From Chrysogorgia sp. JL179-B06 (lineage: Eukaryota > Cnidaria > Anthozoa > Scleralcyonacea > Chrysogorgiidae), in the NCBI GenBank assembly GCA_035772405.1, contig JAYKKM010000052.1:226001-290000 (forward strand): a stretch of DNA of 64,000 nucleotides. The letters are read 5' to 3'. A program made the position numbers and the translations under genes. The notes below the pieces were generated by a model. It saw only the letters and a program-made list of their open reading frames with translations. It ran no database searches and was not told where the DNA came from. Below, piece after piece: positions 22,488 to 33,900 of this stretch (position 1 is its first letter; each line of letters opens with the position of its first letter).

Positions 22488-23055
22488 TTTATTATTTAAG
22501 TTTATATATGCTAATATGCTAGCTTTTGAGCAAGGGTTACATACCGAGAAAACTATCCTGGAAAAATTGTTCGTCGTACACATGAACACATGAACTTGTA
22601 AAAGGAAAAGTATCACTGAGTCGTGCAAATATCTTACTAAAATCACTAACCTGACATGTTATTCGAGTATAGTAGGCTCATACAAATGAGTAATAAGCAT
22701 ACAGCAAAAAAGTATGCAAGACGACGAGTAGAATAGCCTTTTAGAACCATTTCCCAAGTTCTCTAAGCGCTGGCCGAAGGCCGAAGGCCTAGGGCGAGGG
22801 TGCTAATATCGACCGGCGTTTAGTCCCCATCACGGGAAACCTAGCGTTTTAGTATAAATACATTAGGTGATTATAGAAATTGCGTGAGCTGATAATCACC
22901 TCCAGCGTTTTTTCAAGATGGCCGCCAGCCGATTTGTCAAAGTGACAGGAGAAAAAAGTCAAGATTCAAGAAACTAGTATTTTTGAAGGAAATGCTGTTC
23001 CTATGAGTGGAAAAATGTGTATTTATACTAAAACAATTATTCACCTCAGGCTCAG

Positions 23056-23113
23056 TGAATATCGGTGAATAAAAACCTCGACTTCGTCTCGGTTTTTATT
23101 CACCGATATTCAC
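23056..23113. repeat. Near-perfect 25-bp hairpin
   Basis: GTGAATATCGGTGAATAAAA is followed by CC and a short ACTTCGT loop, then its exact reverse complement. It is part of a small foldback element embedded in Helitron-like copy 1. The surrounding ATTCACC blocks extend the symmetry weakly. Confidence 0.7.
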
Positions 23114-23374
23114 CTCGCCTATCCTCTCACCTGAGATTCACGATTATCCTTAATTTTGAAATCGCTCAGAATTAAGGATAATCGTGAATTCAATGTTAGA
23201 ACCCAACCCCAACACAACAAAGATCCTAACCCGCCGCCTAATATGTTTTCTAACCCTAACCCCCCGCCTAATGTGTTTTCTAACCTAACCCCCCGCCTAA
23301 TGGGTATCCTAACCCTGACCTCCCGCCAAAGAATAGAATTGAAAACGGTCCTTCGCAGGCATCACCTCGCTCCA

Positions 23375-23890
23375 CAATTTCTAAGTACATAAACCGTTTT
23401 TACGAAGGGTATTCACGTTCTCGTAATATAGTAGACACGTATGTTATGTATTCCAAATCTGTTTTCAGAATTGAAAACAGTTAAATATTGATCGAGATAA
23501 CGTTCAAAATAATATACGACGAAGTGACCAGCAATATAGCCGACTAATTTCTAAGTACATAAACCGTTTTTACGAAGGGTATTCACGTTCTCGTAATATA
23601 GTAGACACATGTGTGATGTATGTTGACTCGCTAATTCCAAATCTGTTTTCAGAATTGAAAACGGTTAAATATTGATCGAGATAACGTTCCAAATAATATA
23701 CGACGAAGTGACCAGCAATATAGCCGACTAATTTCTAAGTAGATAAACCGTTTTTAAGAAGGGTACTCACGTTCTCGTACTATAGTAAACACGTATGTTA
23801 TGTATGTTGACTCGCTAATTCCAAATCTGTTTTCAGAGTTTAAATTGGTTAAATACTGGCCGAGATAGCGTTCAAACATTTCTGCGACGA
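23375..23890 (+). repeat. Three tandem units of about 172-182 bp
   Basis: Units begin CTAATTTCTAAGTA-ATAAACCG at about 23375, 23547 and 23729. Each contains CGTTCTCGTAATATAGTA and CCAAATCTGTTTTCAGA. The same unit forms the array at 57650-58290. Confidence 0.85.
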
Positions 23891-24153
23891 AACGGGCTTT
23901 TGCAAATTGTGAATTTTTGCAAAACACAAATACACGGCCACGGCGTTGGAGGTCTGGGCACCATGGATGGGGAAATTCCCGTAGGGGGGGGGGGGGGGGG
24001 GGGGATAGAAAAGGCGGGCGAGGGGATTATTGCGAATTCGTATTTCTAGTTTGCCTTTACCGACCGGTGACTAGTATGTCTAATCCTCCAGGGTGGTTAG
24101 GACAGAGTCTGCTTTCGCGGGTGGGGAGGGGGCTGGCAAGATTTATCCATAGC

Positions 24154-24483
24154 TTAAAGTGCCTATAACGTCTGTGGGGATTTAACATATATGTAATGTA
24201 TAGATTCTCCTGAGATAAATTGTAATATATCTTGTCAGCTGAAAATGTCATCTTCATAGACTTTTTTGCTGTTAAAGTTGACGGAAATGACGTCAAATCG
24301 GGCATCTGTAAAGAGGTTTTCATATAGACAGATTCCCGATTTGACGTCATTTCCGTCAACTTTAACAGCAAAAAAGTCTATGAAGATGACATTTTCAGCT
24401 GACAAGATATATTACAATTTATCTCGGGATAATCCATAGATTACAAATATGTTAAATTCCCACAGACGTTATAGGCACTTTAA
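24154..24483. mobile_element. Palindromic MITE with TTAA ends, copy A
   Basis: The arms 24154-24302 and 24335-24483 are nearly perfect reverse complements around a 32-bp loop. The outer ends are TTAA then AGTGCCTATAACG. TTAA fits the target site of piggyBac or Kolobok transposases. No ORF is present. The same family occurs at 25351-25689, sharing AGTGCCTATA ends and the CTTTTTTGC-GTTAAAGTT core. Confidence 0.9.
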
Positions 24484-25134
24484 ACAAAATGTTATGAACC
24501 CCCCAAATACAAAATGAAAATCCCCTCCCCCCTTCCTCCATGTAACATATAACTATCAGCATCAGGTTTACCTTTTCTATGTGGCCGTTAATTATCAGAA
24601 CAAACCCTCATGCTAATAAACTAAAACTGAAGAGTATTAAAGTTCAAAGGCTTCAGCAATAACAATTTTGAGAAATATTGACTTTTAGTACAGTATACTG
24701 CAATTTAGTGGGCCAAAAATGTATGAATTCAGTATAAAATAACAAGATGTCAATAAACTGAACACCTCTATTAAAAAGCTCAGATTTTATGTGCGTTGAA
24801 CAGGGCCGGATTAGCACACGATGAGGCCCTAAGCCAAATTTACGATGGGGCCTTAAATAGGAGGGTTGGAGACGAAAAATATTTATTGTAAAAATATTTG
24901 ATGATCCCGGGATTTTATCCCAAGATTTGTTCTCAGGGATTCGACCTTGGGATTTTTCTTGGGATTTTTCCAGAGCAAACAGTTTCGGTTTTAAAAAGCT
25001 GATTTCAATTTCAATACGCTTTAGGTAATGGCTAAGTATGCCTAAGGAGAGCTGAGGATGATTAAGGAGGCCTAAGGAAGGCTAAGAAGGTCTAAGGATG
25101 GCTAAGGAGGACTATAACTATGACAAAGCTAAAA
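24484..25134. other. Intergenic, with a short GGCTAAGGA minisatellite
   Basis: No gene. At about 25027-25112 a degenerate 9-10-bp unit (GGCTAAGGA/GCCTAAGGA) repeats about nine times. Around 24800-24860 there is a fragment (CCCTAAGCCAAATTTACGA) of unknown type. Confidence 0.5.
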
Positions 25135-25315
25135 GGGATGACTCAAAAGGACCTTCCAATTTTCAAGAACTATCCTAATCTTAATCCCAATCTTAATGCT
25201 AACCCTAACCCTAACCTTGATCCTACTCTTAAACCTACTCCAAACCGTAGCTAATCCTAACCTAACCAAAAATAAAGACCAGACAAAAACAGAAAGGTCC
25301 TTTTGAGTCATCCCT
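25135..25315. mobile_element. Small MITE with about 22-bp TIRs
   Basis: GGGATGACTCAAAAGGACCT at the left is matched by its reverse complement at about 25292-25315. The 180-bp interior is AT-rich and contains a short CCTAACCCTAACC run (25199-25215) that is not a telomere. The termini are flanked by CTAAAA and its near inverse. Confidence 0.7.
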
Positions 25316-25350
25316 AGCCTTTTAGCTATTTCCCAAAGAATTGGGGCTAA

Positions 25351-25689
25351 TTAAAGTGCCTATATCACCTGTGGGATCTTTACATATTTATAGTAATTGG
25401 AACATTCTAAGAAGATTTGTACTATATCTTCTCAGGCGAAAATTTCATCTTCATGGACTTTTTTGCAGTTAAAGTTACCGGATATGACATCAAAGGAGGA
25501 ATTGCAAATCAGTTTTCTTTTGTTTCTTGCTTCAAAAATTCCTCCTTTGATGTCATATCCGGTAACTTTAACTGCAAAAAAGTCCATGAAGATGAAATTT
25601 TCGCCTGAGAAGATATATTACAAATCTTCTTAGAATGTTCCAATTACTATAAATATGTAAAGATCCCACAGGTGATATAGGCACTTTAA
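25351..25689. mobile_element. Palindromic MITE with TTAA ends, copy B
   Basis: The arms 25351-25503 and 25537-25689 are almost perfect reverse complements with a loop of about 33 bp. They begin TTAA then AGTGCCTATATCACC. It is of the same family as 24154-24483 but about a quarter of the arm sequence differs, so the two are independent insertions and not a duplication. Confidence 0.9.
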
Positions 25690-27329
25690 GTTATTATATG
25701 ATACACTATAATGGTGGTCAGATAAAGTACACACTAAAAAAAAAGAGTTGAAACCGCTGACCATGTAATGCCAAGCTATGTATAGTCGACCAAATTTCGA
25801 TTAGTTCGAATTGAGCTTGTCTGTCCATTTCTGGGGTGTGTGAGAAGTAGATGCTAAAGTGCGCATGTTCTATTCGCACGCTGCCATTAATGGCCTATAT
25901 GATCGCCTTGATACGTGGTTTAGATTGTTATTGAGTAGAACACGGCAACAAACGACAGCGTCTTAATTCAAGGAGACACTTAAAACATTGAGGTTATAGT
26001 CACTATAACCTCAATGTTTTTGACAATTGTGATATCCGGCCCGCATGATTTCCGTATGTTATTTTGATTCCCGTTCGTTACTTCGTTTGTTCGATTTGAT
26101 CGCACAACCGCCAGATAACTCGGTTCAATTCAGCAAATTATACAAAGGCGAAGTTCGATTTGGCAAGAGTGTTGCTTGAATGGAAAATGTATAACTTCGC
26201 GAGGCTTGCTCTTTCGAGTAAATGTTGTTCGAATTAGATATGTATGGGCGTTCAAATGGTCACATTGAATTTTGACATTATAAACGCGCCATATGATTAC
26301 CGTATGTTATTTTAATATTTCAAGTCTATATGATCGCCTTAGCTTGATACGTGGTTTAGATTCTACATTCTATTTATGTGATCCTCTATGCTATAGAACA
26401 TTTCTAGCATCATTCTGCTGGCATGCCTGACCCAATTGGCGAAGACGAGGGCTGATCAAGTAGCAAGAAATGAGATATTAAACATGACCGTGAAATAAAG
26501 AGGGACACATAGCTCGCAATGCCGATCGAATAACGAAAGTATGACCTATGACTATAATGATGTGAAGGGTGCAGGTGTGTGGAAGATTGTGGTCGGATCA
26601 GGGACAACACTAGCCACTCCCCTGATCCATCTCCAAGCACCAATTGACACTGCTCCATAGCATTTCACTTCTGATAAGAACTCCTAGTATAATAAATAAT
26701 CCATTTTGAGAATGGATTATATAATAAACAAAACGCCCACTAGGCGTTAACTCGGGCTACTATATTTTAATGCAATATACACATATCTATAAATGTAGGT
26801 ATTATGATACAGCTCTGTCAGTGCTAGCCTGCGAAAGCAGCCGCGTACTTTGTGCTCGTACCTCCTCCAAAGGAGCGTCTGCGACTCGACTGGGAAAATT
26901 CCATAGTGATGACGTAATAAGCGTTGAATTGGGGCATCGATTATGATTGGCTACTTCATTATTATGCGCATAAATTAAATACGGCTTTCGAAATCAAAAG
27001 CTAATTTGCATGATATGCTCAAATGATACGATAGAAGGGAGAAGGTAGAAGGTACATTATCAACAAAGAACGTCAGAATGTCAATAACGAGTAAGTTAGG
27101 ACTAGGTGTAAAGGTGAGAATTCCTTTAAATTTTTTTCAACAAAATATTCGAAAATTTGTATTGACTTTATATATATGTTGTCTATTTCACCATGCCCCT
27201 TCCCCTTTGATTTACTTACATGTTGCTGTGTTCGAGGACGTGGCAAACGTCAGAGTTCTCCAACATGTATGTCTGATAAGTATATAGGTTATAGTTTCAT
27301 GGCCATCTCAGAATAGACAACGTAAACTT
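25690..27329. other. Intergenic; contains a perfect 19-bp palindrome
   Basis: At 25982-26020 a perfect 19+1+19 palindrome (AACATTGAGGTTATAGT and its inverse) occurs. The segment 26727-26830 carries a dispersed-repeat fragment related to 19085-19266. No gene was recognised. The remaining frames are short. Confidence 0.45.
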
Positions 27330-29006
27330 CAACCTGACCTAGAACCCTTAGGCCGAGCACTCCTCTGGGGAACATGGAAGGAAATTGCTTCAGCATATCA
27401 TTCCGCATAAACAACTGTCACGAGAATGCTGCAATATTGTCTCATCTAAAGAAAGATCATTGTTAAGGAGATTTAGTGCAAATGATATCCGTAGGCTGTC
27501 ACTTAGCATTTGCCTGGAACTGAAGGACCACACTCCACTATTATATGCAATATTGATGACTATATAGCCACTCCTAACAGCCAGAATAAGAATACTGTAG
27601 AATGATTACCAAGTGTTGCTGTTGCAGTGGCTATTCTTTTAAAACAAAGATGTCGGATGATGAATAATGTACAACTGTTGCTGATGATTATAATAAAGTA
27701 CTGTGGATTTCAGGTTTGTTTTATCTACTGTATTTGTGTTAATTAATAGGCATTGAAACAAATCAAATTCTGGAATTATCTATTTTGTGATTCTCAAATT
27801 TGTCTGGATTTTCTCTGAATCTAAATACATACACCCCCCCCCCCCCCCCACCCAACACACACACATATATACACTCACTTCAAGAGACCAAATTTACAAA
27901 AAAGAAGAATTATAATGAATAATCAACAGTCTTTTGTTGTATCATAACAGTAAAATATAAGTGTTCCTTTTAAGTCAAACAGGTACAATGCATATTTTCC
28001 AAATTAATATTAGTATAAATACTTTTCTCTTTTCTTGGTTTATTGAGGCTTTGTGTGGCTTTTTCTCAACCATGAAGATTGGCGTATCTGCATCATATTT
28101 CTATAAGAAATGTGACGATTTTGGATGTATCTTCAATGAAAAGCTTTGTAAAGATAAGGAATCTGATGAGAAGACACTTGGTAGTTTACAAGGTGATGCT
28201 AATTGTAGCAATAAAATAATGCCAGAGCAGGTACATGTAGCTGATCATGATTCAAGTACACCCATATCATGTGGACATACTCCATCACAAATGAGTGAAG
28301 CGACAAACCAAACAGCATGTGGTCTTGATAATCCTACTCCTGTCAATGGAATAAATCATAGTTCCGGACAACAAATAGATGCCTTGTCACCTGACTGCAA
28401 GTATGTGATAGACAATTATGACATGTTTCAAAAGGTTAGGTTAGTGACAGAGGATTATAACCAGACTAAAGATATTCACTGGGTCAATCACAATAGAGTA
28501 GTAAATAGGGTTTCTGGCTACCATCTTTAAGATGACACACCTATTTGTGATATTTTGGAGTTGGAAAATACCAAGATTACCCCTTCTGCAATTGAACACA
28601 TATTGCAAAGAAATAATTACATTATCCTTATTGAAAGAATCCCGGTGTCCTCCATTCCTTGTCTTCAATTTTGTAATGATGTTGTGAATCATCATATTCC
28701 ACACAAGCATTATTCCACAGAATATGGAACAAAATCAAGCAAGATATATAATATATATTTCTAAATCAGATATAACTCCTTATAATTGTTTACATGCAAT
28801 TAAAGACTAACAATTTATATGACTGTCATCTTTTAAAGGAATGTCTTGGGATTATTTTTGAAGATGAAAACTCCACAGATGGTATTTTAAAGGTCCTTAA
28901 ACAACTACATGGGTATATATCAAAAATAACATCAGAAATGGGAACCATTTACCATGAAGCTGGGGTGGTGGGTGATCAATTCCCTTGTAGAATCACACAT
29001 ATTTAA
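27330..29006 (+). pseudogene. DUF6589-type protein gene, decayed
   Basis: Three blocks in order fit one protein. Block one at 27330-27720 (ALLWGTWKEIA, TPLLYAILMTI, then PSVAVAVAILLKQRC) resembles the N-terminal part of DUF6589-containing proteins and is followed by a donor-like GTTTGT. Block two at about 28040-28530 has ALCGFFSTMKIGVSASYFYK, then DNYDMFQKVRLVTEDYNQT and HWVNHNRVVNRVSGY and ends in a TAA. Open coding resumes at once with DDTPICDILELENTKITPSA and HHIPHKHYS. After a frameshift, block three at 28794-29006 (DCHLLKECLGIIFEDE, EAGVVGDQ) completes the region. The VGDQ end and the D-N-D...H pattern match DUF6589, a nuclease-like domain found in repeated genes of marine invertebrates. 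The in-frame stop and frameshift suggest a pseudogene. The family call is from memory of the pattern. Confidence 0.6.
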
Positions 29007-29009
29007 AAT

Positions 29010-29395
29010 CTATTTTAAGTCTATTTTTACCCTATTTTTACCCTATTTTACACCCAAAATGTCTATTTTATTTTTATTTAGCTAATTTTGTGAAATAGTC
29101 TATGTTTATTTAAAATATATTTAAAACATAGGCAAAACATATTTTGCAAAAAATAGCTCTGAAATAGGTATTTAATTCCTATTTTATGGAGAATTGTGAT
29201 GCTGAGTCGGTTCAAAATAGCTTTTAAATCGCTATTTTTGGAAGCCAATACTGAAATAGATATTAAATAGCATTAAAAATAACTCTGAAATAGGTATTTA
29301 ATTCCTATTTTATAGAGAATTGTGATGCTGAGTCGGTTCAAACTATTTTTGGAAGCCAATACTGAAATAGATATTAAATCACTGGAAAAATCGAA
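29010..29395. repeat. AT-rich stretch with a tandem duplication of about 125 bp
   Basis: CTCTGAAATAGGTATTTAAT begins two copies at about 29156 and 29281. Each runs through GATGCTGAGTCGGTTCAAA and GGAAGCCAATACTGAAATAG. The second has a 20-bp deletion. The preceding part is a CTATTTTTACC simple repeat. No gene. Confidence 0.75.
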
Positions 29396-29682
29396 CATCT
29401 TCCATAATATGTAAAATTCTTGTAAAAATTCATTTACGTGTTTTTTACATAGGCTGTAAATTCTGATATGGTGTAAAAAGTATGTAAATTTCATTTGCAT
29501 AGTCTTAGTGATCATGGAAATTCCAATACTTCATTCTCCTTCTATTGTCGAACCCTGTAAATACTTTGTAAATGTGTCATAAATTAAAGCATGTAAATAT
29601 ATTGGAAAAAGCATGTAAATTACCTCTAGAAAACTTTGTACAAATCCTGTAAATAAGATAAAGGGTTAAGGAAACCAACAAA

Positions 29683-30146
29683 ACCATGTAAAAACTCTGT
29701 AAATACAATAAAGGGGGCCCAATAAACCATGTAAAAACTCTGTAAATACAATAAAGGGTACCAATAAACCATGTAAAAACTCTGTAAATACAATAAAGGG
29801 GGCCCAATAAATCATGTAAAAACTCTGTAAATACAATAAAGGGGGCCCAATAAATCATGTAAAAACTCTGTAAATACAATAAAGGGGGCCCAATAAACCA
29901 TGTAAAAACTCTGTAAATACAATAAAGGGGGCCCAATAAACCATGTAAAAACTCTGTAAATGCAATAAAGGGGGCCCAATAAATCATGTAAAAACTCTGT
30001 AAATACAATAAAGGGGGCCCAATAAATCATGTAAAAACTCTGTAAATACAATAAACCATGTAAACACTCTGTAAATACAATAAAGAGGGCCCAATAATTC
30101 CACATAAACACTTTGTAAATACAATAAAGGGGCCCAATAAACCATG
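29683..30146. repeat. Minisatellite, 43-bp unit, about 11 copies
   Basis: The unit AACCATGTAAAAACTCTGTA then AATACAATAAAGGGGGCCCA repeats at about 29683, 29726, 29769, 29812 and so on to 30146, with minor indels. The minus-strand periodic reading frame (FTWFIGPPLLYLQ) is a by-product because 43 is not a multiple of three and three frames cycle. Diverged TGTAAAT/TGTAAAA blocks extend left to about 29400. Confidence 0.95.
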
Positions 30147-30924
30147 TAAACTACAGTATTTAATATTTTATTTAATTTAATGTTTCCTTTCTGAACCGCT
30201 GAGAAACGGTGTCGTGCTTGCGGGCACAGGGTGCTGATAAATTAATATATATAAGCGCCCTTAGCCCTAAGCGTAAACGCTATGAAAGCAGCACATACAC
30301 AACATTTCCGGGTTGGACCTGGTTGCTAACTCTCCATTATTTACCACCCATACAATAATTGTGATCTCCTTTTTCGCTTTTTCTTGGTATCATATGCTTC
30401 GAAAAGTGAAGCTTAACCAACTTTTAAAACCAAGGCCTGGTTACACATTCAGCGCATCTGGCCGTGCCGAGAGGGCTAGGTTACAGTTGAATCATGGAGA
30501 ACGCAACGGAGAACGATGAATTGCATGTCAAAGTGATCCACTCGCAAAGCCAAAGGTAATTCTACTTGGGAAAGAACAACCTTGCTATGATTTAAGCAAC
30601 CTGCCCAAAACACGTAGAAAGTCACGGTCCTTCTGTAGGAGACCTGCCGTAGAACTACGCGAGGACGTTGAGCAACTCCGTTAATATCAAGTTTTGCAGA
30701 CCTTTCTGGACCTACATCAGTTATCGTCTGGTTTAGTAGGTAATGATGAGAACGCACACGCCTTGAACGACAGATCCATTGTAAGAGAAGTTAATCTCCT
30801 TGAACTTGAAGTCATAACGGCAAACGCGTTTACAGTTTTGGATCGAACATATACTGTCATATACGAACATATACTATCGAACATATCCCAGTCCGAGTCG
30901 TTTCATAATCGTTGCTTATAGGAA
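30147..30924 (+). other. Possible short first exon, otherwise no gene
   Basis: A TATA-like ATATATATAAGCG lies at about 30244-30256. At 30494-30555 an ATG frame reads MENATENDELHVKVIHSQS and meets an AAG|GTAATT donor. A second frame at 30694-30921 is open for 75 codons. The combination could be a host first exon, but nothing is recognisable by family, so it is noted only as a candidate. Confidence 0.2.
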
Positions 30925-33900
30925 CTCAAGTATTGAAGCTAAATTACTATACCCACAACTATTCAAGCTACCCATCCATGAAATAATGGAAAATTCATAG
31001 TTGGTTATATAAACTCAAATATATATTGAAGCTAAATAACAATGAAATATTTTATGATTGGTAAATGTCAATTCTATAATCACACAACTATTCAAGCTAA
31101 CCAGCCATGAAATAACGGAAAATTCATGGTTGGTTACATAAACTCAAATATTGCAGCTAAATAACCATGAAATCTTTTATGGTAAAATATTTGACAAGCC
31201 ATGAAATAACGGAAAATTCATGGCTGGCTATATAAACACAAATATTGAAACTAAATAACCATGAAATATCTTTATGATACATGTCAGTACTATACCCACA
31301 ACTATTCAAGCTAACCAGCCATGAAATAAGGGAAAATTCAGGTTTGTTATATAAACTCAAATATTGAAACTATATAACCATGAAATATTTTATGGTAAAA
31401 TATTTAACAAAACAAGCCATGAAATAACGGAAAAATTCATGGCTGGCTTTATAAACTCAAATATTGAAGCTAAATAACCATGACATAGTTTATGGTACAT
31501 GTCAGTGCTATACCCACAACTATTCAAGCTTACCAGCCATGAAATAACGGAAAATTCATGGTTGGTAATATAAACTCAAATATTGAAGATAAATAACCAT
31601 GAAATATTTTATTAGTAAAATATTTAACCAGCCATGAAATAACGGAAAATTCATGGTTGGTTACATAAACTCAAATATTGCAGCTAAATAACCATGAAAT
31701 ATTTTATGGTAAAATATTTACAAGCCATGAAATAACGGAAAATTCATGGCTGGCTATATAAACACAAATATTGAAACTAAATAACCATGAAATATCTTTA
31801 TGATACATGTCAGTACTATACCCACAACTATTCAAGCTAACCAGCCATGAAATAAGGGAAATTCATGGTTGGTTATATAAACTCAAATATTGAAACTATA
31901 TAACCATGAAATATTTTATGGTAAAATATTTAACAAGCCATGAAATAACGGAAAATTCATGGCTGGCTTTATAAACTCAAATATTGAAGCTAAATAACCA
32001 TGACATAGTTTATGGTACATGTCAGTGCTATACCCACAACTATTCAAGCTTACCAGCCATGAAATAACGGAAAATTCATGGTTGGTAATATAAACTCAAA
32101 TATTGAAGATAAATAACCATGAAATATTTTATAGTAAAATATTTAACCAGCCACGAAATAACGGAAAATTCATGGTTGGTTATATAAACTCAAATATATA
32201 TTGAAGCTAAATAACCATGAAATATTTTATGGTACATATCAGTACTATACCCAAAATTATTCAAGCTAACCAGCCACGAAATAACGGAAAACTCATGGTT
32301 GGTTATATAAACTCAAATATTGAAGCTAAATAACCATGAAATATTTTATGGTACATGTCAATTATATAATCACAACTATTCAAGCTTACCAGCAATAAAA
32401 TTACGGAAAATTCATGGTTGGCTATATAAACTCAAATATTGAAGATAAATAACCATGAATATTTTATGGTAAAATATTTAACCAGCCACAAAATAACGGA
32501 AAATTCATGGTTGGTTATATAAACTCAAATATATATTGAAGCTAAATAACCATGAAATATTTTATGGTACATATCAGTACTATACCCAAAATTATTCAAG
32601 CTAACCAGCCATGAAATAATGGAAATTCATGGTTGGTTATATAAACTGAAATATTGAAGCTAAATAACCATGAAATATTTTATGGTAAAATATTTAACAA
32701 GCCATGAAATAACGGAAAATTCATGGCTGGCTTTATAAACTTAAATATTAAGCTAAATAACCATGAAATATTTTATGGTACATGTCACTACTATACCCAC
32801 AACTATTCAAGCTAACCAGCCTTGAAATAACGGAAAATGCATGGTTGGTTATATAAACTCAAATATTGAAGCTAAATAACCATGAAATATTTTATGGCAA
32901 AATATTTAACAAGCCATGAAATAACGGAAAATTCATGGCTGGTTATATAAACTCAAATATTGAAGCTAAATAACCATGAAATATTTTATGGTACATGTCA
33001 GTACTATACAAATATTCAAGCTACCCAGCCATGAAATAACAGAAAATTCTTGGTTGGTTATATAAACTCAAATATTGAAGCTATATAACCATGAAATATT
33101 TTATGGTACATGTCAGTACTATACCCAAAACTATTGAAGCTAAGCAGCCATGAAATAACGGAAAATTCATGATTGGTTATATAAACTCAAATATTGAAAC
33201 TATATAACCATGAAATATTTTATGGTACATGTCAGTACTGTATACCCAAAACTATTCAAGCTAACCAGCCATGAAATAACGGAAAATTCATGATATTGGT
33301 TATATAAACTCAAATATTGAAACTAAATGACCATGAAATATTTTATGGTAAAATATTTAACAAGCCATGAAATAACGGAAAATTCATGGCTGGCTTTATA
33401 AACTCAAATATTGAAGCTAAAATAACCATGACATATTTTATGGTACATGTCACTACTATACCTACAACTATTCAAGCTAACCAGCCATGAAATAACGGAA
33501 AACTCATGGTTAGTTATATAAACTCAAATATTGAAGCTAAATAACCATGAAATATTTTATGGTACATGTCAATTCTATAATCACAACTATTCAAGCTAAC
33601 CAGCCATGAAATAACGGAAAATTCATGGTTGGTTATATAAACTCAAATATTGAAGATAAATAACCATGAAATATTTTATGGTAAAATATTCAAGCTAACC
33701 AGCCACGAAATAACGGAAAATTCATGGTTGGTTATATAAACTCAAATATATATTGAAGCTAAATAACCATGAAATATTTCATGGTACATATCAGTACTAT
33801 ACCCAAAATTATTCAAGCTAACCAGCCATGAAATAACGGAAAATTCATGGTTGGTTATATAAACTCAAATATTGAAGCTAAATAACCATGAAATATTTTA

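Larger units (their letters stand above)
22767..24049 (+). mobile_element. Helitron/Helentron-like non-autonomous element, copy 1
   Basis: The 5' module at 22767-22829 (GGCCGAAGGCCGAAGGCCT, then GGGCGAGGGTGCTAATATCG) and the 3' module (3 units of 172-182 bp at 23375-23890, then a long G run and GGCGGGCGAGGGGATTATTG...CTAG) are shared with 57290-58420. The layout resembles DINE/HINE-type Helentron derivatives: a conserved end, internal tandem repeats and a terminal hairpin. No Rep/helicase coding is present. Copy 1 carries an extra 500 bp including a hairpin (23056-23113) and a CCGCCTAAT minisatellite (about 23225-23330). Confidence 0.6.

Noticed and set aside
25199..25215. Telomeric repeat (CCCTAA)n
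   Set aside because: Only about two to three units, inside a MITE and surrounded by degenerate variants. No terminal array.
29577..30111. Long repetitive hydrophobic protein on the minus strand
   Set aside because: Arises from the 43-bp minisatellite. The repeat length is not a multiple of three, so all frames cycle and stay open by chance.
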